Below, one piece after another: positions 7,941 to 16,219 of a stretch of 43,222 nt of DNA. Source of the stretch: Pseudomonadota bacterium. Lineage in GTDB: Bacteria > Pseudomonadota > Gammaproteobacteria > JAIEPX01. Within the stretch, counting starts at the first letter, position 1, and each line of letters starts with the position of its first letter. The stretch is taken from contig JAKORL010000099.1 in NCBI GenBank assembly GCA_029777855.1, forward strand, positions 1-43,222, read 5' to 3'. Below the pieces are notes generated by a model, which did no database searches, was not told where the DNA came from, and saw only the letters and a program-made list of their open reading frames with translations. The position numbers were made by a program, and so were the translations under genes.

Positions 7941-9335
7941 ATGCTTAGAATCTACAATAGCTTGACGCAACAGAAAGAGGAATTTGTTCCTCTAGTTCCC
8001 GGTAAAGTGGGGATGTATGTGTGTGGGATGACAGTCTACGATTTTTGTCATATCGGCCATGGCCGCATATTCGTGGTGTTCGATATGGTTTCTCGTTTTT
8101 TGCGCTATTCAGGATATGATGTGACTTATGTTCGTAATATCACTGATATCGATGATAAAATTATTCAACGCGCCAACGACAATCACGAATCTATAGAATC
8201 ACTAACTGAACGCACTATCGTCGCTATGCATGAAGACGAAGCGGCCTTGGGTGTTTTGTCACCAGACCTCGAGCCTCGAGCTACGCAACATATTTCTAAT
8301 ATTATCAAAATGATAGAGTTGTTGCTTAAACAAGATTATGCGTATATTGCTGAAAACGGTGATGTCTATTATTCGGTAAATAAATTTAAAAATTACGGCG
8401 AGCTCGCTCATCAAGACATGGAAAAATTACAAGCAGGGCATCGCGTCGATATGGTGGATGTTAAACGTGAGCCTTTGGATTTTGTTTTGTGGAAATTAGC
8501 AAAACCTGGTGAGCCACATTGGTCTTCACCGTGGGGTGAAGGAAGGCCGGGTTGGCATATTGAATGCTCTGCCATGTCGACTGAAACTCTTGGTAAACAT
8601 TTTGATTTACACGGCGGGGGAATGGATCTCGTTTTTCCTCATCATCAAAATGAAATTGCTCAGTCCGAAGGTGCCAACGGATGTCAGATGGTGAACACGT
8701 GGATGCACGTCGGATTTGTTCAAGTCAATCAAGAAAAAATGGCTAAATCATTAGGCAATTTTTTTACGATTCGGGATGTATTAAAAACGGTTGATCCAGA
8801 GGTCATTCGTTATTTTATGTTGGCAAGTCATTATCGAAGTCCCATCAATTATTCCATTGAAAATATAGCCAGTGCAGAAATGGCCCTTCGTCGATTTTAT
8901 TTATGTTTGCGTGAAATGCCGAATGAACCAGAACCCGTTGAGGCAGATTATGAGCAACGATTTATTACTTCGATGAATGATGATTTTAATACACCTGAAG
9001 CTATTGCTGTGTTATTTGATATGGCGCGTGAAGTGAATCGTCTCAAGAAACAAGGTCGACGAGAAGCGGCTGCGGGACTTGCGACTCAAGTGAAGCGTTT
9101 AGGAGGAGTGTTAGGAATTTTACAGCGCGATGCCTTGGCATTCTTACAAGCGGGCGTTTCTTCTGAAGAGCGCCAAGAAATAGAGGGATTAATTGCAGAA
9201 AGAGCGCAAGCTCGAGTGAATAAAGAGTGGGCACGTGCAGATGCGGTTAGAGAGCAATTGCATTCAAAAGGAATTGAATTAGAAGATCGACCCAATGAAA
9301 CTATTTGGCATAGAAGGGTAGAGGGGGAGATTTGA
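7941..9335 (+). CDS. cysS: Cysteinyl-tRNA synthetase
   Basis: Class I aminoacyl-tRNA synthetase that charges tRNA-Cys, 464 aa, the normal length. HIGH is at residues 37-40 and KMAKS at 266-270 (the KMSKS loop). The zinc site that selects cysteine is complete: Cys28, Cys209 (WHIECS), His234 and Glu238 (FPHHQNEIA). The C-terminal helical domain is intact. The start follows a good Shine-Dalgarno (AAGG). Foldback repeat E5 starts 5 nt after the stop and probably ends the transcript. Confidence 0.98.
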   Translation: MLRIYNSLTQQKEEFVPLVPGKVGMYVCGMTVYDFCHIGHGRIFVVFDMVSRFLRYSGYDVTYVRNITDIDDKIIQRANDNHESIESLTERTIVAMHEDEAALGVLSPDLEPRATQHISNIIKMIELLLKQDYAYIAENGDVYYSVNKFKNYGELAHQDMEKLQAGHRVDMVDVKREPLDFVLWKLAKPGEPHWSSPWGEGRPGWHIECSAMSTETLGKHFDLHGGGMDLVFPHHQNEIAQSEGANGCQMVNTWMHVGFVQVNQEKMAKSLGNFFTIRDVLKTVDPEVIRYFMLASHYRSPINYSIENIASAEMALRRFYLCLREMPNEPEPVEADYEQRFITSMNDDFNTPEAIAVLFDMAREVNRLKKQGRREAAAGLATQVKRLGGVLGILQRDALAFLQAGVSSEERQEIEGLIAERAQARVNKEWARADAVREQLHSKGIELEDRPNETIWHRRVEGEI

Positions 9336-9340
9336 AGGGG

Positions 9341-9412
9341 TTGATGGGGTCAAGTCTAAACTTATTGACTAATTATCCAATTAGTCAATAAGTTTAGACT
9401 TGACCCCATCAA
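9341..9412. repeat. Foldback repeat E5 (perfect 34-bp stem, 4-nt loop)
   Basis: Arms 9341-9374 and 9379-9412 are perfectly complementary over 34 bp with only ATCC between them. The core is TGGGGTCAAGTCTAAAC. It is the tightest hairpin of the family here and lies between the cysS stop (5 nt away) and the terminator of the convergent lipoprotein gene. Confidence 0.95.
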
Positions 9413-9420
9413 TTCTTCAC

Positions 9421-9458
9421 TCCAAAAAAAAACCCGCTCATGACATGGTCGTGAGCGG
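9421..9458 (-). terminator. Rho-independent terminator of the lipoprotein gene
   Basis: Read on the minus strand, CCCGCTCA (from 9458) pairs with TGAGCGGG (to 9432), followed by a run of nine T (9431-9423). It lies about 27 nt past the lipoprotein stop at 9485. On the plus strand the A-run precedes the stem, so it acts in one direction only. Confidence 0.88.
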
Positions 9459-9484
9459 GAATTCTTTTTAACTGAGAACTAAAA

Positions 9485-9784
9485 TTAGTTAGTTTTTTCA
9501 GTTGGAGCAGCTGGTTTAGCTTCGTCTGCTTTTGGAGCTTCAGTAGCAGCTGGCGCAGCAGGTGCTTCAGGAGCTGGCGCTGCAGCAGCAGGTGCTGGGG
9601 TAGCAGCAGTAGCATCTTTCTTCTCTTCTGTGGCTTTACCGGCATCAGCTTTTGCTTCACCAGCTGGCGCAGAAGTTGATACCGCTTCTTCAGTATCTTC
9701 CTTTGCTTGTTCACGTTCGCCACAGCCAGCGAGGCTAAGAGCGAAGATCAATGCGCTAATTGCAATTAGACCTCTCTTTAACAT
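9485..9784 (-). CDS. Small Ala/Pro-rich lipoprotein
   Basis: A 99-aa product with a lipoprotein signal peptide ending in the lipobox LAGC (Cys21), so the mature protein is lipid-anchored. The rest is low-complexity, made mostly of Ala, Pro, Glu, Lys and Thr, with no predicted fold. It may act as a flexible periplasmic spacer, but no function can be assigned. It has its own terminator. Confidence 0.85.
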   Translation of the reverse strand: MLKRGLIAISALIFALSLAGCGEREQAKEDTEEAVSTSAPAGEAKADAGKATEEKKDATAATPAPAAAAPAPEAPAAPAATEAPKADEAKPAAPTEKTN

Positions 9785-9915
9785 ATATAATTCCCCTTTT
9801 CACGGTTTAAAAATCTCGATATCAGCACTGGAGCACTCATATCGTTTCACAGGTATACATCACTGTATACACATTCGTTTACAGAAACGCCGTATTCTAT
9901 CAGCGGTTTTTCATA

Positions 9916-10659
9916 TTAGCAACGAATTATTTCTCTATCTGAAGGAATTTCTTCATTGGGTGTTTGGGCGGCTTCAGGCACTAAATTGGGAGGAGCAGCA
10001 GGTTGGGATTGTCCCGTAGGGAAAAAACTAAATAAACGTTCTATCAAAGAAGGGCTTCGCTGAGGTTGCTTTAGTTCACTCGAGCAACGAAGAAGGTTAA
10101 GCTTCGGTTCAACCAGGTCAGTATAAATAGAAATAAGTTTTTCAACTTGATGGGCATAGAGGCTGAATATTTTGTAAAGATTTGGGTCTTTATCACGGTA
10201 TTCTTTTTTTGCTTTTGTATGAAGCGCTTTTATCGTGTCAAATAATTCGGCTTGTTCAATAGGAAACTTAGTTAACAAAATACCCATGTTAATATTTTGG
10301 TTTCCATGGGAGTCAATGCCCGGTTGCGAAATAATGATGCGATCAAATAATTGTTTTGTTTTACGTAACATGTTAGAGCAAATATTACGACCAGAACCTT
10401 TTTTGTGATAATTGAAAAACTGTCCAAATAACTGTGCGGAAATTTTAAATTGTTCAAAACAAAAAATGATGGTTTCCTGTTGAGTGGTTTTATTGGTGTT
10501 TTTGAGATTGTTTCTGAAAGAGTCTATTTTGAGTGCACAAGGTGTAAGAGTGTCAATCAAATGATCTCTAGGATCTGTAAAAGAATCAATCAGGGCTTGA
10601 GTTACTGCTCTGATTTCTTCTTCAGTAAATTTAGGTATTGGGCCTTTATCGAGCTTCAC
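9916..10659 (-). CDS. Unknown 247-aa helical protein, operon partner of the 681-aa protein
   Basis: No known domain is recognised. The protein has no signal peptide or membrane segment and is predicted to be mostly helical to about residue 205, then has a disordered Pro/Ala/Gln-rich tail. The last 20 residues are rich in Glu and Asp (EEIPSDRE), loosely like the E-block seen near the C-terminus of some Dot/Icm substrates; that is suggestive only. The ATG is 2 nt downstream of the stop of the 681-aa gene, so both are expected on one transcript. Confidence 0.75.
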   Translation of the reverse strand: MKLDKGPIPKFTEEEIRAVTQALIDSFTDPRDHLIDTLTPCALKIDSFRNNLKNTNKTTQQETIIFCFEQFKISAQLFGQFFNYHKKGSGRNICSNMLRKTKQLFDRIIISQPGIDSHGNQNINMGILLTKFPIEQAELFDTIKALHTKAKKEYRDKDPNLYKIFSLYAHQVEKLISIYTDLVEPKLNLLRCSSELKQPQRSPSLIERLFSFFPTGQSQPAAPPNLVPEAAQTPNEEIPSDREIIRC

Positions 10660-10661
10660 CC

Positions 10662-12707
10662 TTACCCCACAACCGGCATTGTTTTAGGTTCGTGTGCGAG
10701 TGTTTCCGCAACATAGGAGTAAACACGGGCCTTACGCTGTAGGGCTAATCCGAGTGTTATGGCGCTAACAAGTGATTTTTTGGTTTCTATTGAATGCTTA
10801 AGTTCTTCTGGCGTTGCCGATTTAGTGGTTTTAATTTTTTGATGCTGTTCTACAGTTTTCTTGACTTGTCTTTCTAGCTGTTGTGTTTCTTTTTGAAAAG
10901 AGGCTTTTTGGTTTGCAATAAAATGTAGTTTTGAAAGCGCAGTGGCATAATGTGGATTTGAATTATGTTCGTTTTGTTCTGTGAGGGGTGTAAATGCAGA
11001 ACTCAGTGATTCACAACGTGCTTTTTCTTGTTCATTTAACCACAAGATATCGGTTACCTTTGTATCAATTTGCCTATTAATGTCTTGTGCTGTAACAGGC
11101 AATACATCTTTGCTGACTGATAGTGCAGCGATATCGGCGTCACGTTTAGCAGCAGTTTCTTTATAACTTTTACGCACGGATTTATCGAGCTGATAAATGC
11201 CGTTATATTGATTTATAAGAGTGCTGAAGGCGCTAAAGGTAAAGTCTAGTGTGAATAACGAGACGATAAGCGTACCTACATAATGGCTTAAGCGAGTCCA
11301 AAAGCCATTGGGTCTGTAATTCATCGAAATAATTTTCAATTGGCCCAGGAATTGGGTGTGAGAAAGCTCACCGGTTGCAAAACGAGTAACTTGTTTAGCA
11401 ACTTCGCGTTTGCAGAGTGGTATATTAGATTGAGTAGTCGATATTGCTTTAACTTGTTCGAGAAAATCACTATAGCTGATACCATTTTGTGGTAATTGAA
11501 TATCCAAGAAATCAGCTAATAACACTTGGTTATCGGGTACTGAATTGATTTCTTGAATTTTTTTCTGAAGGGCTTCCCAGTGATGAAGATTAGTTAGTTT
11601 ATTTAACTGTGATTTGAATTCGGATTCATTTATTTCACCATTTTCAAATTGCTCGATAATCTTTCGAAGAGATTGTTGCTCTTGGGGTAATTTTTTTAAT
11701 GGTCCTAGTTGGGCCATTGGTTTTATGATGCTGAGGATTTGTGCTCTTTTAAAGTGAGCACTAAAAAAAAGATACTGAAACATGCGATTCTGAGCTTCTT
11801 GATAGAAAGAAGAGACAGAGGAAATGATGTCTTGATAATCTAATTGTGTTCTGAGCATTGTGAGTGGTGCAGCGATATTTTCTAAGAGAATATAGATATC
11901 TGAGATAGATTGATAAGGATTATGCTCAGTTTTAAAGACGGGGACTTTTGCAGTTTCAGGAATATCGATGTCTAGTTGATTATTGATTTCGGCTGGAATT
12001 GTTTTGTTGAATGAGCTTAATTCATTGGTTAGTCTATACAATGCATTCCAACGATAATATTCTAAATACGTGTTTGATGATTTTTTAGGATCGAATAATT
12101 GATTCGCTGTAGCGATAATGATCTGGTTATAATCTAAGTATCCGGAGTCTACTCCATCGGCACTGTTGTCAACGGAGTTGTTGAGTCCGTAAGCTCTATT
12201 GAATAAAGTAAAATCATCTATTTTTCCGTCGCGGAATTCCTGCACTTTTTCATTTGGGGTTAGAGCAAAATCGTGTTGTTGTTCAATTAATTCTTTGGCA
12301 CGAAACTGATCATGAAGTGCGTGCCACATAGGGCCATTTTCAGCCCAAAAAGATTCATAGTGTGCGTTACTGATGGGTTCTAATTGAGAGCGAAGGTGAA
12401 GCAAATCACCGTGGAAAGCAACTTGTGGTTTAGGAGTTAATTTTTTTTTAGTGGTTTGAGAATTTTCTGTGTGGAGTTTTTTATTATCAGTAGTCGGTAT
12501 TGAAGGACGGCCTGCCTGATTTGGGCTACGGGGTGATGAATTCTCAGGTGAGTTTGAACCACTAGAGTCTTCCGAACCGCTTAATTCAGCTAAATCAGTG
12601 AGAGCCTGTTTTGCTTTTTGATCTTCGCTTGTTTCCGAAGCAAGAGGAGATACTTGAGTATCTAAACGAACATCCTGAGAACCTAAATTAACTTGTTTAC
12701 CTTGCAT
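10662..12707 (-). CDS. Unknown 681-aa protein with disordered N-terminus and a membrane segment
   Basis: No known domain is recognised. Residues 1-95 are Ser/Glu/Pro-rich and probably disordered. The middle is helical, and a hydrophobic stretch at about 474-498 is a likely membrane segment. A coiled-coil-like C-terminus (about 500-640) ends in a weak hydrophobic patch. A motif F-x-x-G-[KE]-[IL] recurs at residues 158 (FRDGKI), 354 (FENGEI) and 443 (FATGEL). The ATG at 12707 is chosen over an in-frame TTG 12 nt upstream because GGAGGG sits 5 nt before it. It leads a two-gene operon with the 247-aa gene. An effector or other host-interaction role is inference. Confidence 0.78.
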   Translation of the reverse strand: MQGKQVNLGSQDVRLDTQVSPLASETSEDQKAKQALTDLAELSGSEDSSGSNSPENSSPRSPNQAGRPSIPTTDNKKLHTENSQTTKKKLTPKPQVAFHGDLLHLRSQLEPISNAHYESFWAENGPMWHALHDQFRAKELIEQQHDFALTPNEKVQEFRDGKIDDFTLFNRAYGLNNSVDNSADGVDSGYLDYNQIIIATANQLFDPKKSSNTYLEYYRWNALYRLTNELSSFNKTIPAEINNQLDIDIPETAKVPVFKTEHNPYQSISDIYILLENIAAPLTMLRTQLDYQDIISSVSSFYQEAQNRMFQYLFFSAHFKRAQILSIIKPMAQLGPLKKLPQEQQSLRKIIEQFENGEINESEFKSQLNKLTNLHHWEALQKKIQEINSVPDNQVLLADFLDIQLPQNGISYSDFLEQVKAISTTQSNIPLCKREVAKQVTRFATGELSHTQFLGQLKIISMNYRPNGFWTRLSHYVGTLIVSLFTLDFTFSAFSTLINQYNGIYQLDKSVRKSYKETAAKRDADIAALSVSKDVLPVTAQDINRQIDTKVTDILWLNEQEKARCESLSSAFTPLTEQNEHNSNPHYATALSKLHFIANQKASFQKETQQLERQVKKTVEQHQKIKTTKSATPEELKHSIETKKSLVSAITLGLALQRKARVYSYVAETLAHEPKTMPVVG

Positions 12708-12940
12708 GGTACCCTCCAAAGTTGGTCCGAGTGTACAATAACAATTATTAAAAAGCTATCAGTTTAAATACAATTCAACGGATTCTTGAGAGACTATAAT
12801 AATGTTCATGGTATAGCACATTCTGAATATTGCATAATTAGTCACTGCCTCTTCCCATTCATACAATTGCGTATATACTGATAATAGGGTGATACTCATT
12901 TTAGCGTGTGATTATAGAAGATAGATTCTCGAGGAATTGG

Positions 12941-13735
12941 ATGACAAATTACTCCGCATTTCCGAAAATGGATCATTGGATCTATCATCCGCATGGGCGT
13001 TATTTATTAGAAGCGGAGCGTAAAGCATTGGCTGCTTTGCTACCCCGTTATTTTGGCTACCATTTACTGCAGCTTGGTGGCCCAGTTCATTTTGATTTGT
13101 TAGAACCCAGTTTAATTAATCACCATATTCGATTAGCGGATGAGGTCTCTCCAGGATTTAACGGATCTTCAGTTGAAGCCGAATTCGATGAATTACCTTT
13201 TTTACCTGATAGTATTGATCTCGTGGTGATGCCTCACACATTGGATCGACTTCAAAATCCACTGTCTTTATTAAAATCAGTCTATGATGTACTGATTCCC
13301 GAAGGGCATGTCATTGTGTTGGGGTATAATACCTGGAGTTTGTGGCACTTAGCGAAGATATGGCGACGACATGATGCTTTGTTACAACGCGCTCAATTTC
13401 ATGGTGCAGGACAAGTGAGACGTTGGCTAAATCATACGGGTTTTCAGATTGTCTATCATAAGAGTGTGGCTCATCGTCCTCCCATCTCTAATGAAGTGTG
13501 GTTGAAACGAAGTTTATTTTTAGAGCCGATGGGGCAATTGTTGTGGCCCCATTCGGGTGCTGTGCATTTAATCGTTGCTCAAAAGAAAGTGCTACCTTTT
13601 ACAGCAATTCGGACATGTATCAAAAAAGTGGCAGTGCCTATAAGGGAACCTGTTACGGAACCAACATCGATGAGCGGAAGGGGTCGGATGGGGTCAAGTC
13701 TTGAGGAAGGGGAAGGAGGAAGGTGTCAGATCTAA
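12941..13735 (+). CDS. SAM-dependent methyltransferase, YafS-like, with repeat-encoded C-terminus
   Basis: A 264-aa class I methyltransferase-fold protein. Family-like blocks are HPHGRYLLEAE, the degenerate motif I YHLLQLGGP, LPFLPDSIDLVVMPHTLDRL (motif II/post-II) and LIPEGHVIVLGYN (motif III). Position upstream of rnhA-dnaQ matches E. coli yafS. The glycine loop is poorly conserved, so activity is not certain and the substrate is unknown. The ATG at 12941 is preferred (GAGG six bases upstream) over a GTG at 12908. The last 14 codons, from GSSLEE to the TAA, lie within nested foldback repeat E6, so the natural C-terminus has been replaced. Confidence 0.85.
   Translation: MTNYSAFPKMDHWIYHPHGRYLLEAERKALAALLPRYFGYHLLQLGGPVHFDLLEPSLINHHIRLADEVSPGFNGSSVEAEFDELPFLPDSIDLVVMPHTLDRLQNPLSLLKSVYDVLIPEGHVIVLGYNTWSLWHLAKIWRRHDALLQRAQFHGAGQVRRWLNHTGFQIVYHKSVAHRPPISNEVWLKRSLFLEPMGQLLWPHSGAVHLIVAQKKVLPFTAIRTCIKKVAVPIREPVTEPTSMSGRGRMGSSLEEGEGGRCQI
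13676..13685. repeat. Possible third, truncated repeat end beside E6
   Basis: GGAAGGGGTC at 13676-13685 matches the outer end of the repeat family and lies only 5 nt before the outer arm of E6. No partner is seen on the right side. It may be a chance match in a G-rich stretch. Confidence 0.35.
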
Positions 13736-13835
13736 GATTTATCCAGCTAGCATTGCTGAGTCTCAAATTTCACATCAGTGTTTGCTGGATAAATCTTAGA
13801 TCTGACACCTTCCCACCTTCCTCAAGACTTGACCC
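13691..13835. repeat. Nested foldback repeat E6: outer pair with an inner element inserted
   Basis: The outer arms 13691-13710 and 13816-13835 pair perfectly over 20 bp (GGGTCAAGTCTTGAGGAAGG). Inside them is a second complete element with perfect 30-bp arms at 13718-13747 and 13784-13813 (core GGAAGGTGTCAGATCTAAG) around a 36-nt loop. The inner one is of the GGTGTCA subtype and resembles E10; the outer one shares GTCAAGTCTTGA with E9. The left side codes for the end of the yafS-like gene. Confidence 0.92.
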
Positions 13836-13864
13836 AATTCCCTTGTCACAAGTATCCTCACACC

Positions 13865-14308
13865 ATGAAAGTTTTTATCTACACCGATGGCGCTTGTCGT
13901 GGCAACCCTGGTCCTGGAGGATGGGGGGCTGTATTGCGTTATGGTGATAAAGAAAAACATCTTAAAGGTTCTGAAAAATTGACAACAAATAATAGAATGG
14001 AATTAACAGCAGCGCTTTATGCATTGCGTGGTTTAAATCGATCGTGTGAAATTGAAATTACCACGGATTCCAATTATCTACGAGATGGTATTACCAAATG
14101 GTTAGCTAACTGGAAAAAAAATAATTGGAAAAGCAGTGCAAATAAACCTGTAAAAAATCAAGATTTATGGGAGCAATTGGATGTTGAGGTGACCCAACAT
14201 CAAATTCGATGGCACTGGGTGAAAGGGCATAGTGGTCATCCTGAAAATGAAATGGCTGATCAATTAGCCAATGAGGCCATCGATGAATTGTTAGGGAAAA
14301 CGGAATGA
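13865..14308 (+). CDS. rnhA: Ribonuclease HI
   Basis: Degrades the RNA strand of RNA-DNA hybrids (R-loops, primer remnants). At 147 aa it is close to the E. coli length of 155. The four catalytic carboxylates are Asp8 (TDGAC), Glu46 (MELTA), Asp68 (TDSNY) and Asp132 (EMADQLAN), with the catalytic-loop His122 (KGHSGH). The ATG at 13865 is chosen because MKVFIYTDG is the family N-terminus; an upstream in-frame TTG starts inside repeat E6. No strong Shine-Dalgarno is seen. It overlaps dnaQ by 4 nt. Confidence 0.97.
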   Translation: MKVFIYTDGACRGNPGPGGWGAVLRYGDKEKHLKGSEKLTTNNRMELTAALYALRGLNRSCEIEITTDSNYLRDGITKWLANWKKNNWKSSANKPVKNQDLWEQLDVEVTQHQIRWHWVKGHSGHPENEMADQLANEAIDELLGKTE

Positions 14309-14979
14309 CTCGACAAATTATATTAGATACTGAGACAACAGGGCTTTCTCCCGGAGATGGTCATCGAATTATCGAAATCGGCTGCATTGAATTGCTTAAT
14401 CGTCGTTATACAGGCAACAATTTTCATGTGTACCTTAATCCTGAACGGCTCATCGATGCCGGAGCAATTCGGGTACATGGTATTAGTAATGATTTCCTCA
14501 AGGATAAACCACGATTTGCTGAAATGATCGAGGACTTTATTCAGTACATTCAAGGTGCGGAATTAATTATTCACAATGCGAGTTTTGATGTTGGCTTTAT
14601 CAATCACGAATTTAAATTAGCAGGTTCTCACTATCAGCCTGTTGAAAAAATCAGTGCTGTTTTTGATACCTTAATTCATGCAAGACGTTTGCATCCTGGT
14701 CAGAAAAATAGTTTGGATGCATTGTGTAAACGATATAATGTGAATAATTCTAATCGACAGCTTCATGGTGCTTTGTTGGATGCGGAATTATTGGCCCAAG
14801 TCTATTTAGCGATGACTGGCGGCCAGGTGACAATGTTTGGCGATGCGATTGATACGGTTGAGCAAGTGGTGGAATCTGGGCCCTTTATTCGTTCAGATCG
14901 TAAGCGTTCATTGCCAGTGATTGCTGCGACTGCCGAAGAATTAGAGGCTCATCAACGCTTTATGGAGGGGGTCAGTTGA
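14305..14979 (+). CDS. dnaQ: DNA polymerase III epsilon subunit (3'-5' proofreading exonuclease)
   Basis: Proofreading exonuclease of the replicative polymerase, 224 aa. The DEDDh motifs are complete: Asp8 and Glu10 (DTETTG), Asp95 (NASFDVGF), His154 and Asp159 (HGALLDAE). QVTMF at 174-178 sits where E. coli epsilon carries its beta-clamp-binding motif. The C-terminal tail should bind the alpha subunit. The start overlaps the rnhA stop (ATGA), giving translational coupling. Its last 8 nt overlap the 3' end of the convergent antiporter gene. Confidence 0.96.
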   Translation: MTRQIILDTETTGLSPGDGHRIIEIGCIELLNRRYTGNNFHVYLNPERLIDAGAIRVHGISNDFLKDKPRFAEMIEDFIQYIQGAELIIHNASFDVGFINHEFKLAGSHYQPVEKISAVFDTLIHARRLHPGQKNSLDALCKRYNVNNSNRQLHGALLDAELLAQVYLAMTGGQVTMFGDAIDTVEQVVESGPFIRSDRKRSLPVIAATAEELEAHQRFMEGVS

Positions 14980-16210
14980 CTCTGCTTTTTTCCACAAAGG
15001 ATTTTATCGTCATTCCCTGTACCAAAATAGAAAACATGACGACAGCATAGGTCATCAGCAATATTAATTCTCGATGAGTACTTTGTGGCAGAGCCAATGC
15101 GAGCGCCACAGCAAGTCCGCCACGTAGCCCACCCCATACTAAAATAGTGATTGTGTAAGGTACATATTTTCTGCGTAATTTAAACAACGCCATTGGAATA
15201 GCAACAGTGATATAGCGCACAAATAATACGAGCGGGATTGCAATTAAAGCAGCAATAATATCAGACATGCGTGTCTCTAATATGAGCAGCTCAAATCCTA
15301 TCAATAAAAAGAGCATGGCATTCAGTACTTCGTCAATGAGCTCCCAAAATGTATCAAGATTATTTCGCGATTTTTCTGACATGGCAGTATTACGACCACT
15401 ATTTCCTATATATATTCCAGCAGCGACCATCGCGAGCGGGCCAGAAACTCCGAGTGCATTGGCAAGAATATACGCACCTGAAGTGACCACTAAAGTAAGA
15501 AGAATTTCGACTTTATAATTATCAATGGATTTAATTAATTTTGTAATAATATAACCGCATGTCAATCCGTACACTAGACCTCCAACGGCTTGTTGCATAA
15601 AAAGCAGGCTGACATCTTGCCAGGTGAGGGGCTTTTCCGAAAATGCGAGTTGATAAAGTGAAAGAAACATCACGATCCCAACGCCGTCGTTGAATAATGA
15701 TTCTCCTGCTACTTTCACATCTAATTGTTTGGGAGCGTTTAATTCTTTGAAAGTTGCGAGTACGGCAATGGGATCGGTAGGAGAAATTAAGGCACCAAAA
15801 AGCAGGCAATAAATATAATCCAGTTGTATAGAAATGAGCGGCAATACGTAATAGATTAATGTTCCCACAAGAAAAGTGGAGGCAACAGTGCCCAACATGG
15901 CAAGAACACCCACTTCCCATTTATGTTGTTTTAACGTGCTGATATCCACATGCAGAGAACCTGCGAATAGTAAAAAGCTCAGCATTCCATCGATTAAGAG
16001 AGCATGAAAATCGAGATGAGAGATTTGTTGAGTGATAATTGTTTCTAAACCAAAATGGTGATAGCGACCGATCACAATTAATAGTAATGAGAGGGTAATG
16101 GACGATGTCATAATTGCGATGGTGGTAGGCATTTTGATAAAACGTTCATTGAGATACGTTGCAAAAACAGCGATCGTTAAAATAATCGATGCAATAGTGT
16201 AAATGCTCAT
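14972..16210 (-). CDS. CPA1-family Na+(K+)/H+ antiporter
   Basis: A 412-aa inner-membrane protein with about 12 to 13 hydrophobic segments. The ion-binding signatures of NhaP-type CPA1 antiporters are present: ISPTDPIAV with Asp146 and [11 protein letters not shown] with Asn174-Asp175. [17 protein letters not shown] near the C-terminus is also a family hallmark. There is no long cytoplasmic regulatory tail. It should exchange Na+ or K+ for protons for pH and salt balance. It starts 9 nt downstream of the MFS gene stop, so the two are likely co-transcribed. Confidence 0.92.
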   Translation of the reverse strand: MSIYTIASIILTIAVFATYLNERFIKMPTTIAIMTSSITLSLLLIVIGRYHHFGLETIITQQISHLDFHALLIDGMLSFLLFAGSLHVDISTLKQHKWEVGVLAMLGTVASTFLVGTLIYYVLPLISIQLDYIYCLLFGALISPTDPIAVLATFKELNAPKQLDVKVAGESLFNDGVGIVMFLSLYQLAFSEKPLTWQDVSLLFMQQAVGGLVYGLTCGYIITKLIKSIDNYKVEILLTLVVTSGAYILANALGVSGPLAMVAAGIYIGNSGRNTAMSEKSRNNLDTFWELIDEVLNAMLFLLIGFELLILETRMSDIIAALIAIPLVLFVRYITVAIPMALFKLRRKYVPYTITILVWGGLRGGLAVALALALPQSTHRELILLMTYAVVMFSILVQGMTIKSFVEKSRVN

Positions 16211-16219
16211 GAATTTCCT

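Noticed and set aside
9409..9723. Minus-strand open frame rich in Leu, Gln and Lys overlapping the lipoprotein gene
   Set aside because: It is the shifted frame of the Ala/Pro-rich lipoprotein, runs through the terminator and has no start signal.
13829..13865. TTG start at 13829 for rnhA
   Set aside because: It lies inside repeat E6; the family N-terminus MKVFIYTDG begins at 13865.
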